In this document: piece by piece, positions 23,887 to 32,729 of the stretch
Layout of the letters: the number at the start of each line of letters is the position of its first letter
Numbering within the stretch: the first letter of the stretch is position 1
From: Pseudomonadales bacterium
GTDB taxonomy: Bacteria; Pseudomonadota; Gammaproteobacteria; Pseudomonadales; Azotimanducaceae
DNA length: 37,244 nt
Reading direction: 5' to 3'
Assembly: GCA_016779385.1 (NCBI GenBank)
Contig: JADHNT010000014.1
Coordinates: 1 to 37,244 of the forward strand
Notes under the pieces: generated by a model
Told to the model about the DNA's origin: nothing
What the model saw: only the letters and a program-made list of their open reading frames with translations
Database searches by the model: none
Program-made: the position numbers and the translations under genes

Positions 23887-25254
23887 ATGGGGCACCTCGC
23901 GCTCGAAAGCCTCGGGCAGGACCCGGACGCCGCAAAAGAAGCCTGCGGCACCTTCCTGCTTACAACTGCGCCGCCGCCCCGGGAAGATGTCCCACATCTT
24001 TTTCTCGACCCAGACCATCGATTCCAGAGGTTTTTGGGCATGGGCGCGGCCATTACGGACGCCAGCGCGGAAGTGTTCGCCAAGCTTCCAGAAAAGGCTC
24101 AGCGTACCCTACTGAAGGCCTGCTGGAGCCCCACGGAGGGCAACGGCTATCGCTTTTGCCGAACCTCCATCCATAGCTGCGATTTTTCCTCGGCCAGCTA
24201 CACCTACTGCGACGAGGGCGACGTCGAGCTGAAAAGCTTCTCGATCGCCCCGGACCTTCGCTATCGCATTCCCATGATCCAAGCCGCGCGAAAAGTAAGC
24301 GGAGGACAGCTTCAGCTTCTTGCCAGTCCCTGGAGCGCGCCGGGCTGGATGAAGGAGTCGGGCACTATGCTCGAAGGCGGCCGGCTACGGCCTGATCATC
24401 ACGACACCTGGGCGCGCTACATCACGCGCTTCCTAGGGGCCTGGGCGCGGGAAGGGCTGGCCTTCTGGGGCCTCACGGTGCAGAACGAACCCGCGGCTAC
24501 GCAGCGCTGGGAGTCCATGCTCTGGGACGGCGTCGAGGAGCGCGACTTCCTGAAGGACCACCTGGCCCCCGCCCTAGCCTCTGCGGGCTTCGGAGATTTG
24601 AAGGTGCTGGGTTGGGACCACAACCGAGATTTACTTCCGGCGCGCGCTCGAGCCTTGCTCAGCGGTGACGGTGGAGCCCCGGACGTCTGGGGCATGGGTT
24701 TTCATTGGTACGAAACCTGGAGCGGCTCCGCTCCCCTCCATAGCAACGTCGCGGCGGTGCACGAAGCCTATCCTGACACCCCGCTGATCATGACCGAGGC
24801 CTGTGTGGAAGGCTTCGAGAAAGGCGAGATCGACACCTGGGCCCACGCCGAGCGTTATGCTTCAGAGATTATCGGGGACCTGGCAGCGGGGGCATCGGCC
24901 TGGATTGCTTGGAACGTGCTGCTTGATTTCGAGGGCGGCCCAAATCACGTCGGGAACACCTGCTTTGCGCCCCTTCACGGCGATCCGGATACGGGCGAGG
25001 TGCAATTTACCCGGTCCCACGCCGTGCTTGGGCAATTCTCCAGGCACCTCGCACCCGACGCGCAGCGTATTGCCGCAAGCACCACGCGCAGCGCCCTGCG
25101 TACCGTGGCCTTTCGAAATCCCGACGGCACCGTGGTGGCCTTCCTCTTAAATCAAAGTGATCAAGCAGAGACGGTGCTCTGCACGATTGGGGATCGTCAG
25201 GTAGCGCTCCCCTCACCACCTCGCACCCTACAAACCCTGCGCTGCCAGGCCTAG
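23887..25254 (+). CDS. Glycoside hydrolase family 30 (glucosylceramidase/beta-1,6-glucanase-like), no signal peptide
   Basis: The 455-residue enzyme shows the GH30 pattern: FLGMGAAITDASAEVF, YRFCRTSIHSCDFSSASYTY and LLASPWSAPGWMKESG. The acid/base Glu201 is in TVQNEPAATQRWESM and the nucleophile Glu304 in LIMTEACVEG. GH30 clan A retaining enzymes of this type hydrolyse beta-glucosidic linkages, notably beta-1,6 branches of laminarin-like glucans. There is no signal peptide, so it should work in the cytoplasm on imported oligosaccharides. GGAGG lies 6 bases before the ATG. It is the first gene of a run with GH3 and the Entner-Doudoroff enzymes, behind a LacI-type operator. The exact linkage specificity is not visible. 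Confidence 0.9.
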   Translation: MGHLALESLGQDPDAAKEACGTFLLTTAPPPREDVPHLFLDPDHRFQRFLGMGAAITDASAEVFAKLPEKAQRTLLKACWSPTEGNGYRFCRTSIHSCDFSSASYTYCDEGDVELKSFSIAPDLRYRIPMIQAARKVSGGQLQLLASPWSAPGWMKESGTMLEGGRLRPDHHDTWARYITRFLGAWAREGLAFWGLTVQNEPAATQRWESMLWDGVEERDFLKDHLAPALASAGFGDLKVLGWDHNRDLLPARARALLSGDGGAPDVWGMGFHWYETWSGSAPLHSNVAAVHEAYPDTPLIMTEACVEGFEKGEIDTWAHAERYASEIIGDLAAGASAWIAWNVLLDFEGGPNHVGNTCFAPLHGDPDTGEVQFTRSHAVLGQFSRHLAPDAQRIAASTTRSALRTVAFRNPDGTVVAFLLNQSDQAETVLCTIGDRQVALPSPPRTLQTLRCQA

Positions 25255-25280
25255 CCCCCCTCTTCTGAGGATCGAGAACC

Positions 25281-27110
25281 ATGCTTTCCCTACGCCCTGA
25301 AGACCACGCGTTAATTGAAGGCCTCATCGAACGGATGAGCCTCGCGCAGAAAGTCGGGCAAATTCTTCAAACGGAGCGCTTGGCGATCACCCCAGAGGAG
25401 GTACGAGACCACCATGTAGGGTCTGTGCTGAGCGGGGGCGGCTCCTGCCCTGGGGACAACCGCCCGAGCGATTGGGTCTCCATGAACGACGCCTACTGGG
25501 CCGCCTCCATGACCGAGGGCCCAGGCCGCCTCCCCATTCCCATCCTGTACGGCGTGGATGCGGTTCACGGGCACAGCAATGTGCGCGGGGCGACGGTGTT
25601 TCCCCACAACATCAACCTCGGAGCGATCAATGATCCGGACCTGGTTCGCCGGATCGGCCGCGCTACGGCGCGGGAGGTTCTGTCCACCGGGGTCGATTGG
25701 ACCTTTGCGCCCACCCTCGCCGTGGCCCGGGACCGGCGCTGGGGGCGCACCTACGAAAGCTGCTCCGAGGACCCCGCCCTCGTGGCTCGCCTTGCCCCCG
25801 CCTTCGTAGAAGGTTTGCAGGGCGACCTGGATGACGAGGGCATCGCGGCTTGCCTAAAACACTTCGTGGGGGACGGCGGCACCTCCGAAGGCATCGAGCA
25901 GGGGGACACGCGGGTCGACGAGGCAGAGCTTCGGCGCATTCACCTGGCGCCCTATCCGCCGGCGCTGGCCGCAGGCGCCCTCACGGTGATGGCTTCCTTC
26001 AACTCCTGGAATGGCGACAAGTGCCACGGCCATCGCTATCTCCTGACCGACCTCCTAAAGGGGGAGCTCGGCTTTGAGGGACTAGTGATCTCCGACTGGG
26101 ACGGCATCGACTACCTTGATGATGACTACAGCCAGTGCGTCGCGCGGGGCCTGAATGCGGGGATCGACCTGTTCATGGTCTCGGAGAACTGGCGAACCTT
26201 CCTCAAGACGGTGGAGCGGCAGGTGCGGGAAGGCATTGTCCACGAGAGCCGTCTAGACGACGCTGTGCGCCGCATCCTTCGGGTCAAGGTGGCCCTAGGC
26301 CTGTTCACAAAGCCCCGCCCGGCGCGGCGCCCCCTCGCGAAGCAGCCGGTGCTCGGTTGCCCGGAGCACCGGGCCCTCGCCCGGGAGGCGGTTCGCCGAT
26401 CCCTGGTGCTCCTGAAAAACGATGACGCGCTCCTCCCCCTCGCTCGCACCGCCCGGGTGCTCCTGGCGGGGAAAAGCGCAAACGACCTCGGGAACCAATG
26501 TGGCGGCTTCACCGTCGAATGGCAGGGCGCGTCGGGTAATCACCTCATTGAGGGGGGCAGCACCGTTTTCGATGGCATCCGCGCACTGGCCAGCGCCTGC
26601 GACCTCGATCCCGAGGGGCGAAGCGCCGATCCGACAAAGCATGATGTGGCGGTGGTGGTGATCGGAGAGCGGCCCTACGCCGAAGGCCTTGGGGACATTC
26701 GCAGCGGAGAAGACGTGCTGATCCGGGAAGGCTCGCAAATTCGCGGCACGCTAAAAACGCTTGAGCCCTACGGCCAGGAAGCTGCCTTGGAGGCGCTCCA
26801 CCCCGAAGATTTGGAAACGCTCACGCGCATTAAGGCCAACGGGGTTCCCGTGATCACGGTTATGCTCTGTGGGCGACCTCTCGCCACGGACCCGGAGCTG
26901 GCTCAGTCCAACGCCTTCCTGGTGGCCTGGCTGCCCGGGTCCGAGGGGGCAGGCATTGGCGAGGCGCTCTTCGGGGCCCAACCGGAAGGGGAAGCCCTCT
27001 TTCCTGGGCGCCTACCCTTCGCCTGGCCTAAGGACGGCGGCGCGCCGCAATGGCAGGGCGATGAGCAAGAAAACGTTCGCTTTCCCAGGGGGTTCCCATG
27101 GCCACGCTAA
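25281..27110 (+). CDS. Glycoside hydrolase family 3 beta-glucosidase, cytoplasmic form
   Basis: The 609-residue protein has the GH3 N-terminal barrel: RMSLAQKVGQILQTE, LYGVDAVHGHSNVRGATVFP, DWTFAPTLAVARDRRWGRTYES, CLKHFVGDG. The nucleophile Asp272 is in LVISDWDGIDYL. A GH3 C-terminal sandwich domain follows (LVLLKNDDALLPL, VTVMLCGRPL-like, AWLPGSEGAGIGEALFG). It ends soon after NVRFPRGFPW, a degenerate form of the usual LFPFGYGL, and lacks the extra ExoP-type domain of the other GH3 at the window's right end. No signal peptide is present, so it probably releases glucose from imported beta-gluco-oligosaccharides. It starts 26 bp after GH30, with AGGA about 8 bases upstream, and overlaps zwf by 13 bp. 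Confidence 0.92.
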   Translation: MLSLRPEDHALIEGLIERMSLAQKVGQILQTERLAITPEEVRDHHVGSVLSGGGSCPGDNRPSDWVSMNDAYWAASMTEGPGRLPIPILYGVDAVHGHSNVRGATVFPHNINLGAINDPDLVRRIGRATAREVLSTGVDWTFAPTLAVARDRRWGRTYESCSEDPALVARLAPAFVEGLQGDLDDEGIAACLKHFVGDGGTSEGIEQGDTRVDEAELRRIHLAPYPPALAAGALTVMASFNSWNGDKCHGHRYLLTDLLKGELGFEGLVISDWDGIDYLDDDYSQCVARGLNAGIDLFMVSENWRTFLKTVERQVREGIVHESRLDDAVRRILRVKVALGLFTKPRPARRPLAKQPVLGCPEHRALAREAVRRSLVLLKNDDALLPLARTARVLLAGKSANDLGNQCGGFTVEWQGASGNHLIEGGSTVFDGIRALASACDLDPEGRSADPTKHDVAVVVIGERPYAEGLGDIRSGEDVLIREGSQIRGTLKTLEPYGQEAALEALHPEDLETLTRIKANGVPVITVMLCGRPLATDPELAQSNAFLVAWLPGSEGAGIGEALFGAQPEGEALFPGRLPFAWPKDGGAPQWQGDEQENVRFPRGFPWPR

Positions 27111-28558
27111 AGCCCGTCGACACCTTCGACCTTCTGATCTTCGGAGGCGCAGGGGATCTTTCCCTGCGCAAGCTGCTCCCGGCGCTCTATCACCGAGACG
27201 GTGCGGGCCAGCTTCCGCCGGGCAGTCGTATCGTGGCCATCGGCCGCAACGAGATGTCCCAGGAAGCCTTCGTCAGCCTGGTCGAAGAGACCCTGCGAGC
27301 ACGCTTAAAGAGCCTCGATTCTGATCGGTGGGCACGCTTCGCAGAGCGCCTCAGCTACCTATCCCTCGACGCCGAGGACAGCACCAGCTGGGATCCCCTT
27401 TGCGAACGGCTCGCGGGCTTCGAGGATCGGCTCCGAGCCATTTATCTGGCGACCCCGCCCCATCTCTTCGGCGCCATTGCCCAGGGCTTCAAGGCCCGCG
27501 CTCTGATCACGGGAAACATGCGCATCGTGCTCGAAAAGCCCGTGGGCCATGGTGAGGCCTCGGCGCGGCGCATTAATGATGAGGTCGGCGCGTGCTTCGA
27601 AGAGAACCAGATCTACCGCATTGATCATTACCTGGGTAAGGAAACGGTGCAGAACCTGCTGGCGCTGCGCTTCGGAAACTCCCTCTTCGAACCCCTCTGG
27701 CGCCGGGAGGTCATCGACCACGTACAAATCACCGTGGCCGAAGATCTAGGCGTGGGCAATCGGGTCGACTACTACGATGGCATCGGCGCCCTCCGGGACA
27801 TGGTCCAGAACCACCTGCTCCAACTGCTGTGCCTGGTCGCCATGGAACCCCCCTCAAGCCTCGACGACGACGCCGTTCGAGACGAAAAGCTGAAGGTGCT
27901 TCGCGCGCTCCAGCCCATGACCGCTTCCGAGGCGCGAAGCCAAACGGTACGAGCCCAATATCAGAGCGGGGCCGTGGAAGGCACGGTGGTGCCGGGCTAT
28001 ATCGACGAGCTAGGGCGAGAGAGCAGCACGGAAACCTTCATCGCCCTGAAGATGGGTGTGGAAAACTGGCGCTGGTCCGGCATTCCCTTTTACCTACGCA
28101 CTGGCAAGCGCATGGCCCGCAAGCTGTCGGAAATTGTGATTCAGTTTAAGCCCGTGCCTCACGCCATTTTTGACGCCAGCTACGACACCCTTCCGAACCA
28201 GCTCCTGATTCAGCTCCAGCCCGATGAAGGGATGAAGCTCACTATCATGGCCAAGCGCCCGGGGCCCGAAGGGTTCTCGCTGATCCCCGTGAACCTCGAT
28301 TTAAGTTTTGAGGAAGCCTTCGGCGGCGCCTATCCCGACGCCTATGAACGCTTGCTCATCGAAGTGCTTCGCGGGAATCCTGCGCTGTTCATGCGCCGGG
28401 ATGAGATCGAAACGGCCTGGCAGTGGACCGACACGCTCCTAGCAAGCTGGGAAGACAATCAGCAGCGGGTTGACCGCTATGTCGCCGGGTCCTGGGGCCC
28501 GGCTTCCGCGGCCCTTCTACTCGACCGCGACGGTCGCAGCTGGCAAACGGGGTCCTAA
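27098..28558 (+). CDS. zwf: Glucose-6-phosphate 1-dehydrogenase
   Basis: Zwf oxidises glucose 6-phosphate to 6-phosphogluconolactone with NADP+ or NAD+, the entry to the Entner-Doudoroff route. The 486-residue product has the nucleotide-binding start FGGAGDLSLRKLLPALY and the EKPVGH strip. The substrate/catalytic motif is RIDHYLGKETVQNLLALRF, and IPFYLRTGKRMARK follows in the C-terminal domain. Length and motifs are normal. The ATG at 27098 has AGGGGG upstream and lies inside the last 13 bp of the GH3 gene, suggesting translational coupling to the glycosidase. One base separates its TAA from pgl. Confidence 0.97.
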   Translation: MATLKPVDTFDLLIFGGAGDLSLRKLLPALYHRDGAGQLPPGSRIVAIGRNEMSQEAFVSLVEETLRARLKSLDSDRWARFAERLSYLSLDAEDSTSWDPLCERLAGFEDRLRAIYLATPPHLFGAIAQGFKARALITGNMRIVLEKPVGHGEASARRINDEVGACFEENQIYRIDHYLGKETVQNLLALRFGNSLFEPLWRREVIDHVQITVAEDLGVGNRVDYYDGIGALRDMVQNHLLQLLCLVAMEPPSSLDDDAVRDEKLKVLRALQPMTASEARSQTVRAQYQSGAVEGTVVPGYIDELGRESSTETFIALKMGVENWRWSGIPFYLRTGKRMARKLSEIVIQFKPVPHAIFDASYDTLPNQLLIQLQPDEGMKLTIMAKRPGPEGFSLIPVNLDLSFEEAFGGAYPDAYERLLIEVLRGNPALFMRRDEIETAWQWTDTLLASWEDNQQRVDRYVAGSWGPASAALLLDRDGRSWQTGS

Positions 28559-28559
28559 C

Positions 28560-29192
28560 ATGCTGACCCTCTTTCCCGATCGAGCTCAGGCCACGGCCGC
28601 TGCCACGGCGCGCCTCGAGGCAGCTCTGCGCCACCGCCTCGACCGAGACCCTGAGGCCGCCTTTGCGGTAAGCGGGGGCATGACGCCGGAGCCGGTCTTC
28701 CAGGCTCTAGCCGAGCGCCCCCTTCCTTGGGAACGCCTTTCTGTGACCCTGACCGACGAGCGCTCTGTTCCCGTAGCGAACCCCGCCAGCAACGAGGGCC
28801 TGCTGCGCCGAAGCCTCCTCAAGGGCACAGCGAGGGCAGCGCGCTTTGTGCCCCTGAGCGATGAAGGGGTGGCACACCTTCCGCAGCGCCTTGCGGCCGT
28901 GCTGCTGGGCATGGGAGAAGATGGGCACTTCGCCTCCCTCTTTCCAGACGCAGCCAATTTAAGGGAGGGGCTCGCCTTACCTGGGGAGGCCTCGATCATC
29001 GATGTCCACACTGCCGCGAGCCCCCATCCGCGGCGAAGCCTTACCCTCGCCCGCCTTTTGGCTACGGATTGCTTGATCCTGCTCGCCTTTGGCGAAGCCA
29101 AGCGCGCAGTGCTCGAAAATCCCGGCGCAACGCCAGTAGCCACTCTACTGGGGCAAGGCGAGCGTCTCCTAGAGATTCTCTGGGCCCCCTGA
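28560..29192 (+). CDS. pgl: 6-phosphogluconolactonase (DevB type), short form
   Basis: The 210-residue enzyme hydrolyses 6-phosphogluconolactone. Family motifs are FAVSGGMTPEPVFQAL (phosphate loop), VTLTDERSVP, SNEGLLRRSLL and the active-site LLGMGEDGHFASLFPDA. It is shorter than the usual 225-240 residues: between RFVPLSDEG and LPQRLAAVLLGMG the normal helix-strand unit is compressed. The core catalytic motif is intact, so it is probably functional. I use the ATG at 28560, one base after the zwf stop; the longer in-frame reading from 28470 lies inside zwf. Confidence 0.93.
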   Translation: MLTLFPDRAQATAAATARLEAALRHRLDRDPEAAFAVSGGMTPEPVFQALAERPLPWERLSVTLTDERSVPVANPASNEGLLRRSLLKGTARAARFVPLSDEGVAHLPQRLAAVLLGMGEDGHFASLFPDAANLREGLALPGEASIIDVHTAASPHPRRSLTLARLLATDCLILLAFGEAKRAVLENPGATPVATLLGQGERLLEILWAP

Positions 29193-29211
29193 TTCCGAAA
29201 AGGAGTTTTCC

Positions 29212-31026
29212 ATGCACGCCACCCTGCATGCGGTTACGGAACGGATAAAGCAGCGCAGCCAAACGCGCCGGCAACGCTACCTCGACCAGCTCAGCCGGGC
29301 CTGGGACCAGGGGCCGCAGCGGGGCAGCCTATCCTGCAGCAACCTTGCCCACGGGATGGCGGGCTGCGGAAAGGCCGACAAGGATGCGCTCTCCGGAGCC
29401 GAGGCCCGGAACCTGGCCATTGTCACGGCTTACAACGACATGCTCAGCGCCCATAAGCCCTACGAAACCTACCCAGAGCAGCTACGCGCCGCCGCCCGTG
29501 CTCGAGGCGCCGTAGCCCAGGTAGCCGGCGCCGTGCCGGCCATGTGCGACGGCGTCACCCAGGGACAGGACGGCATGGACCTCTCCCTGTTTAGCCGCGA
29601 TGTCATTGCCCTTTCCACCGCCGTGGGCCTCTCCCACAACATGTTCGATGGCGCCCTGTGCCTTGGGATCTGCGACAAGATCGTACCCGGACTGCTGATC
29701 GGCGGCCTGGCCTTCGGCCATCTGCCTATCATCTTCGTCCCTGCCGGCCCCATGCCCTCGGGGCTGCCCAATAAGGAAAAGGCCCAGGTTCGGGAGGCTC
29801 ACGCAGCCGGGCAGGTGGGCCGAGACGCGCTGCTCGCCGCCGAGTCCGCGGCCTACCACGCCCCGGGCACCTGCACCTTCTACGGCACGGCCAATAGTAA
29901 TCAGATGCTGCTCGAGTTCATGGGTCTACAGCTCCCCGGGGGCTCCTTCATCAACCCCGAGGATCCCCTTAGGCCTGCGCTAACGGACGCGGCGGTAGAA
30001 CACCTAATTTCCCTGGTCGAAGCACAAAATCCGGCGCACGGCCTTGGCCACATGTTGGACGCCCGAGCCGTCGTAAACGGCATTGTTGGCCTGCTTGCGA
30101 CAGGCGGCTCGACCAACCATACGATCCACCTGGTGGCCATCGCCGCGGCCGCGGGGCTGGAAATCTCCTGGTCCGACATGGCGGAGCTCTCTAAGGTCGT
30201 TCCTCTGCTGGCTCGGGTCTATCCCAACGGCGCCGCCGACGTTAACGCCTTCCATCACGCCGGTGGCCTGCCCTTCATGATCCGCGAGCTGCTTGCCGCC
30301 GGTCTTTTGCACGAGGACGTACAGACGGTCGTTGGACCAGGGCTCAGCCGCTTCGCCACTACACCGGTGCTGACCGGTGACCGCCTGTCCTGGGCGCCTG
30401 CTCCAGACCGCTCCGGGGACTACGCCGTACTTCGGAAGGCCGCCGATCCATTCCAAGCAGAAGGCGGCATCGCCCTCGTCGAAGGCGACCTCGGGCGCGC
30501 CGTCGTTAAGGTCTCCGCCGTAGCTCCGGAGCACCGGAGCATCACTGCGCCGGCTCGGGTCTTTACCTCCCAGGACGCTTTCGTGGCGGCTTACCAGGCG
30601 GGGGCGCTAGAAGGCGATTTCGTTGCCGTCCTGTCCTTCCAGGGACCGGTAGCCCGGGGCATGCCCGAGCTGCATCAGCTCACCCCTTACCTCGCGGTTC
30701 TACAGGACCGGGGAGCGAAGGTCGCCCTGGTCACCGACGGCCGCATGTCCGGCGCCTCCGGGAAGGTGCTAGCGGCGCTTCACTTGTCCCCGGAAGCAGC
30801 CGCCGGCGGAGCCATTGCCAAAATCCGAGATGGCGACCTCATCACCGTCGATGCGGAAAACGGCCTGCTGTCCGTGGACGCCGATCTTGAAAGCCGACCC
30901 GCCGCAGCCCTCGATCTTTCCTCCGAACACGCGGGCATGGGGCGAGAGCTGTTCTCCGCCTTCCGTACCGGCGTGGGACCGGCAGAGTCCGGCGCCTGCC
31001 TCTTCCCTCCCGCAGGAGCGCACTGA
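29212..31026 (+). CDS. edd: 6-phosphogluconate dehydratase
   Basis: Edd removes water from 6-phosphogluconate to form 2-keto-3-deoxy-6-phosphogluconate and carries an iron-sulfur cluster. The 604-residue IlvD/Edd protein shows cluster-type cysteines in SLSCSNLAHGMAGCGKADK. AMCDGVTQGQDGMDLSLFS and GALCLGICDKIVPGLLIG follow, then VNGIVGLLATGGSTNHTIH, VNAFHHAGGLPFMI and VTDGRMSGASGKVLAALH. It is full length. AAAAGGAG lies about 7 bases before the ATG at 29212, and eda follows after a single base. Confidence 0.97.
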   Translation: MHATLHAVTERIKQRSQTRRQRYLDQLSRAWDQGPQRGSLSCSNLAHGMAGCGKADKDALSGAEARNLAIVTAYNDMLSAHKPYETYPEQLRAAARARGAVAQVAGAVPAMCDGVTQGQDGMDLSLFSRDVIALSTAVGLSHNMFDGALCLGICDKIVPGLLIGGLAFGHLPIIFVPAGPMPSGLPNKEKAQVREAHAAGQVGRDALLAAESAAYHAPGTCTFYGTANSNQMLLEFMGLQLPGGSFINPEDPLRPALTDAAVEHLISLVEAQNPAHGLGHMLDARAVVNGIVGLLATGGSTNHTIHLVAIAAAAGLEISWSDMAELSKVVPLLARVYPNGAADVNAFHHAGGLPFMIRELLAAGLLHEDVQTVVGPGLSRFATTPVLTGDRLSWAPAPDRSGDYAVLRKAADPFQAEGGIALVEGDLGRAVVKVSAVAPEHRSITAPARVFTSQDAFVAAYQAGALEGDFVAVLSFQGPVARGMPELHQLTPYLAVLQDRGAKVALVTDGRMSGASGKVLAALHLSPEAAAGGAIAKIRDGDLITVDAENGLLSVDADLESRPAAALDLSSEHAGMGRELFSAFRTGVGPAESGACLFPPAGAH

Positions 31027-31027
31027 T

Positions 31028-31654
31028 ATGGATGCTGCCGAATGCCTCGCCAATCTCCGCCTCATGCCCGTCCTAGCCTTGCGGGACGAAGCGGTCGCCC
31101 TTCGCCTGGCCCACATTCTGAGAGATGTTGGCTTTCGTGCCCTGGAGATCACGCTGCGCACGCCCCAAGCCCTCAGCATCCTAGAGAGCCTCGCCCGGGC
31201 CCTACCCGAGCTCATCCTGGGTGCCGGCAGCCTCCGCTACCCGACGCAAATCGCCCAGGCGAAGGCCGCCGGCGCGCAATTTCTCGTCGCCCCCGGATAT
31301 ACGGAAAAGCTCCTCGCAGCGGTGCACGCCGAGCGCATGCCCTTCGTCCCCGGGGCGGCCACAGGCTCGGAAATGCTGCGCTTGCTCGAAGCGGGCTACA
31401 CGCTCCAGAAGTTCTTCCCGGCGGAAACCCTCGGTGGCGCGCCGGCATTGCGAAGCTTCAGCGCCCCTCTTCCGGAAATTCGCTTCTTCCCCACGGGCGG
31501 AATTAACAGCGAACGGCTCCCCGCCTACCTCTCCCTCGAGGCCGTCGCCATGGTCGGGGGGTCCTGGTTCGTTTCCGACGAGGCCTTGCAGGCGGGGAAC
31601 GACGAAGCCGTCGGAGACGCAGCCACGGAGGCTTGGGGCCTAGCCCATGGCTGA
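31028..31654 (+). CDS. eda: 2-keto-3-deoxy-6-phosphogluconate (KDPG) aldolase
   Basis: Eda splits KDPG to pyruvate and glyceraldehyde 3-phosphate through a lysine Schiff base. The 208-residue product has the strip MPVLALRDEAVALRLAHIL, catalytic Glu in FRALEITLRTPQAL, GAGSLRYPTQIAQAKAAGA, FLVAPG, PGAATGSEML and the Schiff-base Lys in LQKFFPAETLGG. FFPTGGINSERL and AMVGGSWF bind phosphate. The ATG at 31028 is one base after the edd stop. The 3' end overlaps glk by 8 bp. An in-frame upstream reading begins inside edd and is not likely. Confidence 0.96.
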   Translation: MDAAECLANLRLMPVLALRDEAVALRLAHILRDVGFRALEITLRTPQALSILESLARALPELILGAGSLRYPTQIAQAKAAGAQFLVAPGYTEKLLAAVHAERMPFVPGAATGSEMLRLLEAGYTLQKFFPAETLGGAPALRSFSAPLPEIRFFPTGGINSERLPAYLSLEAVAMVGGSWFVSDEALQAGNDEAVGDAATEAWGLAHG

Positions 31655-32636
31655 GCACCTTGAACTGATCGGAGATGTGGGGGGTACCAATGCCCGCTTT
31701 GCCATCGCCGAGGCCTCGGGCATGGGCTTCCATAGCGCAGAGACCTTTCCCTGCGAAGCCTTCGAGACGCCGGAAGCGGCCATCGAAAGCTTTATCAAAG
31801 CGAACGGCCTGCCGGACCCCGCCGCCATTTGCTTGGCCGCCGCCGGTCCGGTCCGCCAGGGCGCAGCGGAGTTCACGAACAATCCCTGGAAGCTTTGTGA
31901 AGCCAATCTAAAAGCCCGCTTCGGCGCACCCCTAGTGCGGGTGAGCAACGACTTCGAAGCCATCGCGCACGCCCTACCCCACCTTCACGCGCAGGATGTC
32001 CAAGTGCTCGGAACCGAGGCACTCCTTTCCCCGGGGAACGAGCCGTTCTGCTACGCGGTGGTCGGACCCGGCACAGGTCTTGGCGCTGCCGCGCTGCTCG
32101 GCCACCGTGGCACCGCGCAGGTGGCCGTCAGTGAGGCCGGCCACATGGGCTTCGCCCCCGAGTCGTGTCTCCAAGACAGTATTTTGGGCGTGCTACGGCA
32201 ACGCTTCGGGCGCGTGTCCGCGGAGCGGCTCGTATCAGGACCGGGACTGGAGAATCTTTATGGCGCCCTATGTAAATCGCAGGGGCTCACCCCTGAAGCG
32301 CGCTCCGCCGCCAGCATTGTGGCCAACGCCCAGGATCCCGCGGATCCCCTCGCCATGGAGACGGTCACCCTTTTTCAGCGCCTGCTGGGGCAATTTGCCG
32401 GGGACTTCGCCCTTGCCGTAGGCGCCCGACAGGGCCTGTTTCTAGCCGGCGGCGTGGCCCAAAAATTGCGGGCAAGCTTAGGCACGGGGCCCTTCCGGGA
32501 AGGCTTCGAAGCTAAGGGTCGACATCGAGGCCTTCTCTCATCGATCCCCACGGCGCTCATCACCCATCCCCAACCCGGACTTCTAGGCGCCGTCGCCCTT
32601 TTGCGCGACCTTGACCCCCGGCAAGCCCATGGGTGA
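31647..32636 (+). CDS. glk: Glucokinase (ROK-independent, bacterial Glk type)
   Basis: Glk phosphorylates free glucose with ATP in the cytoplasm, linking glucose from the glycosidases to zwf. The 329-residue product has the phosphate-1 motif LIGDVGGTNARFAI, the glucose-binding VSNDFEAIAHALP, the adenosine-type GPGTGLGAAALLG and SEAGHMGFAP. FLAGGVAQKL follows near the C-terminus. It overlaps eda by 8 bp, so it is the last enzyme of the run. About 93 bp without a clear terminator separate it from the LacI-family gene. Confidence 0.95.
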   Translation: MAEHLELIGDVGGTNARFAIAEASGMGFHSAETFPCEAFETPEAAIESFIKANGLPDPAAICLAAAGPVRQGAAEFTNNPWKLCEANLKARFGAPLVRVSNDFEAIAHALPHLHAQDVQVLGTEALLSPGNEPFCYAVVGPGTGLGAAALLGHRGTAQVAVSEAGHMGFAPESCLQDSILGVLRQRFGRVSAERLVSGPGLENLYGALCKSQGLTPEARSAASIVANAQDPADPLAMETVTLFQRLLGQFAGDFALAVGARQGLFLAGGVAQKLRASLGTGPFREGFEAKGRHRGLLSSIPTALITHPQPGLLGAVALLRDLDPRQAHG

Positions 32637-32729
32637 GTGCATCGAGGCGCGGGGGTCCCCGGAGCGGTCGCTTGCTGGCACACTAGCGCCTGAGAGAAAT
32701 TGGTGAGCGCGCTGGCGTGGCGGGGGGCC

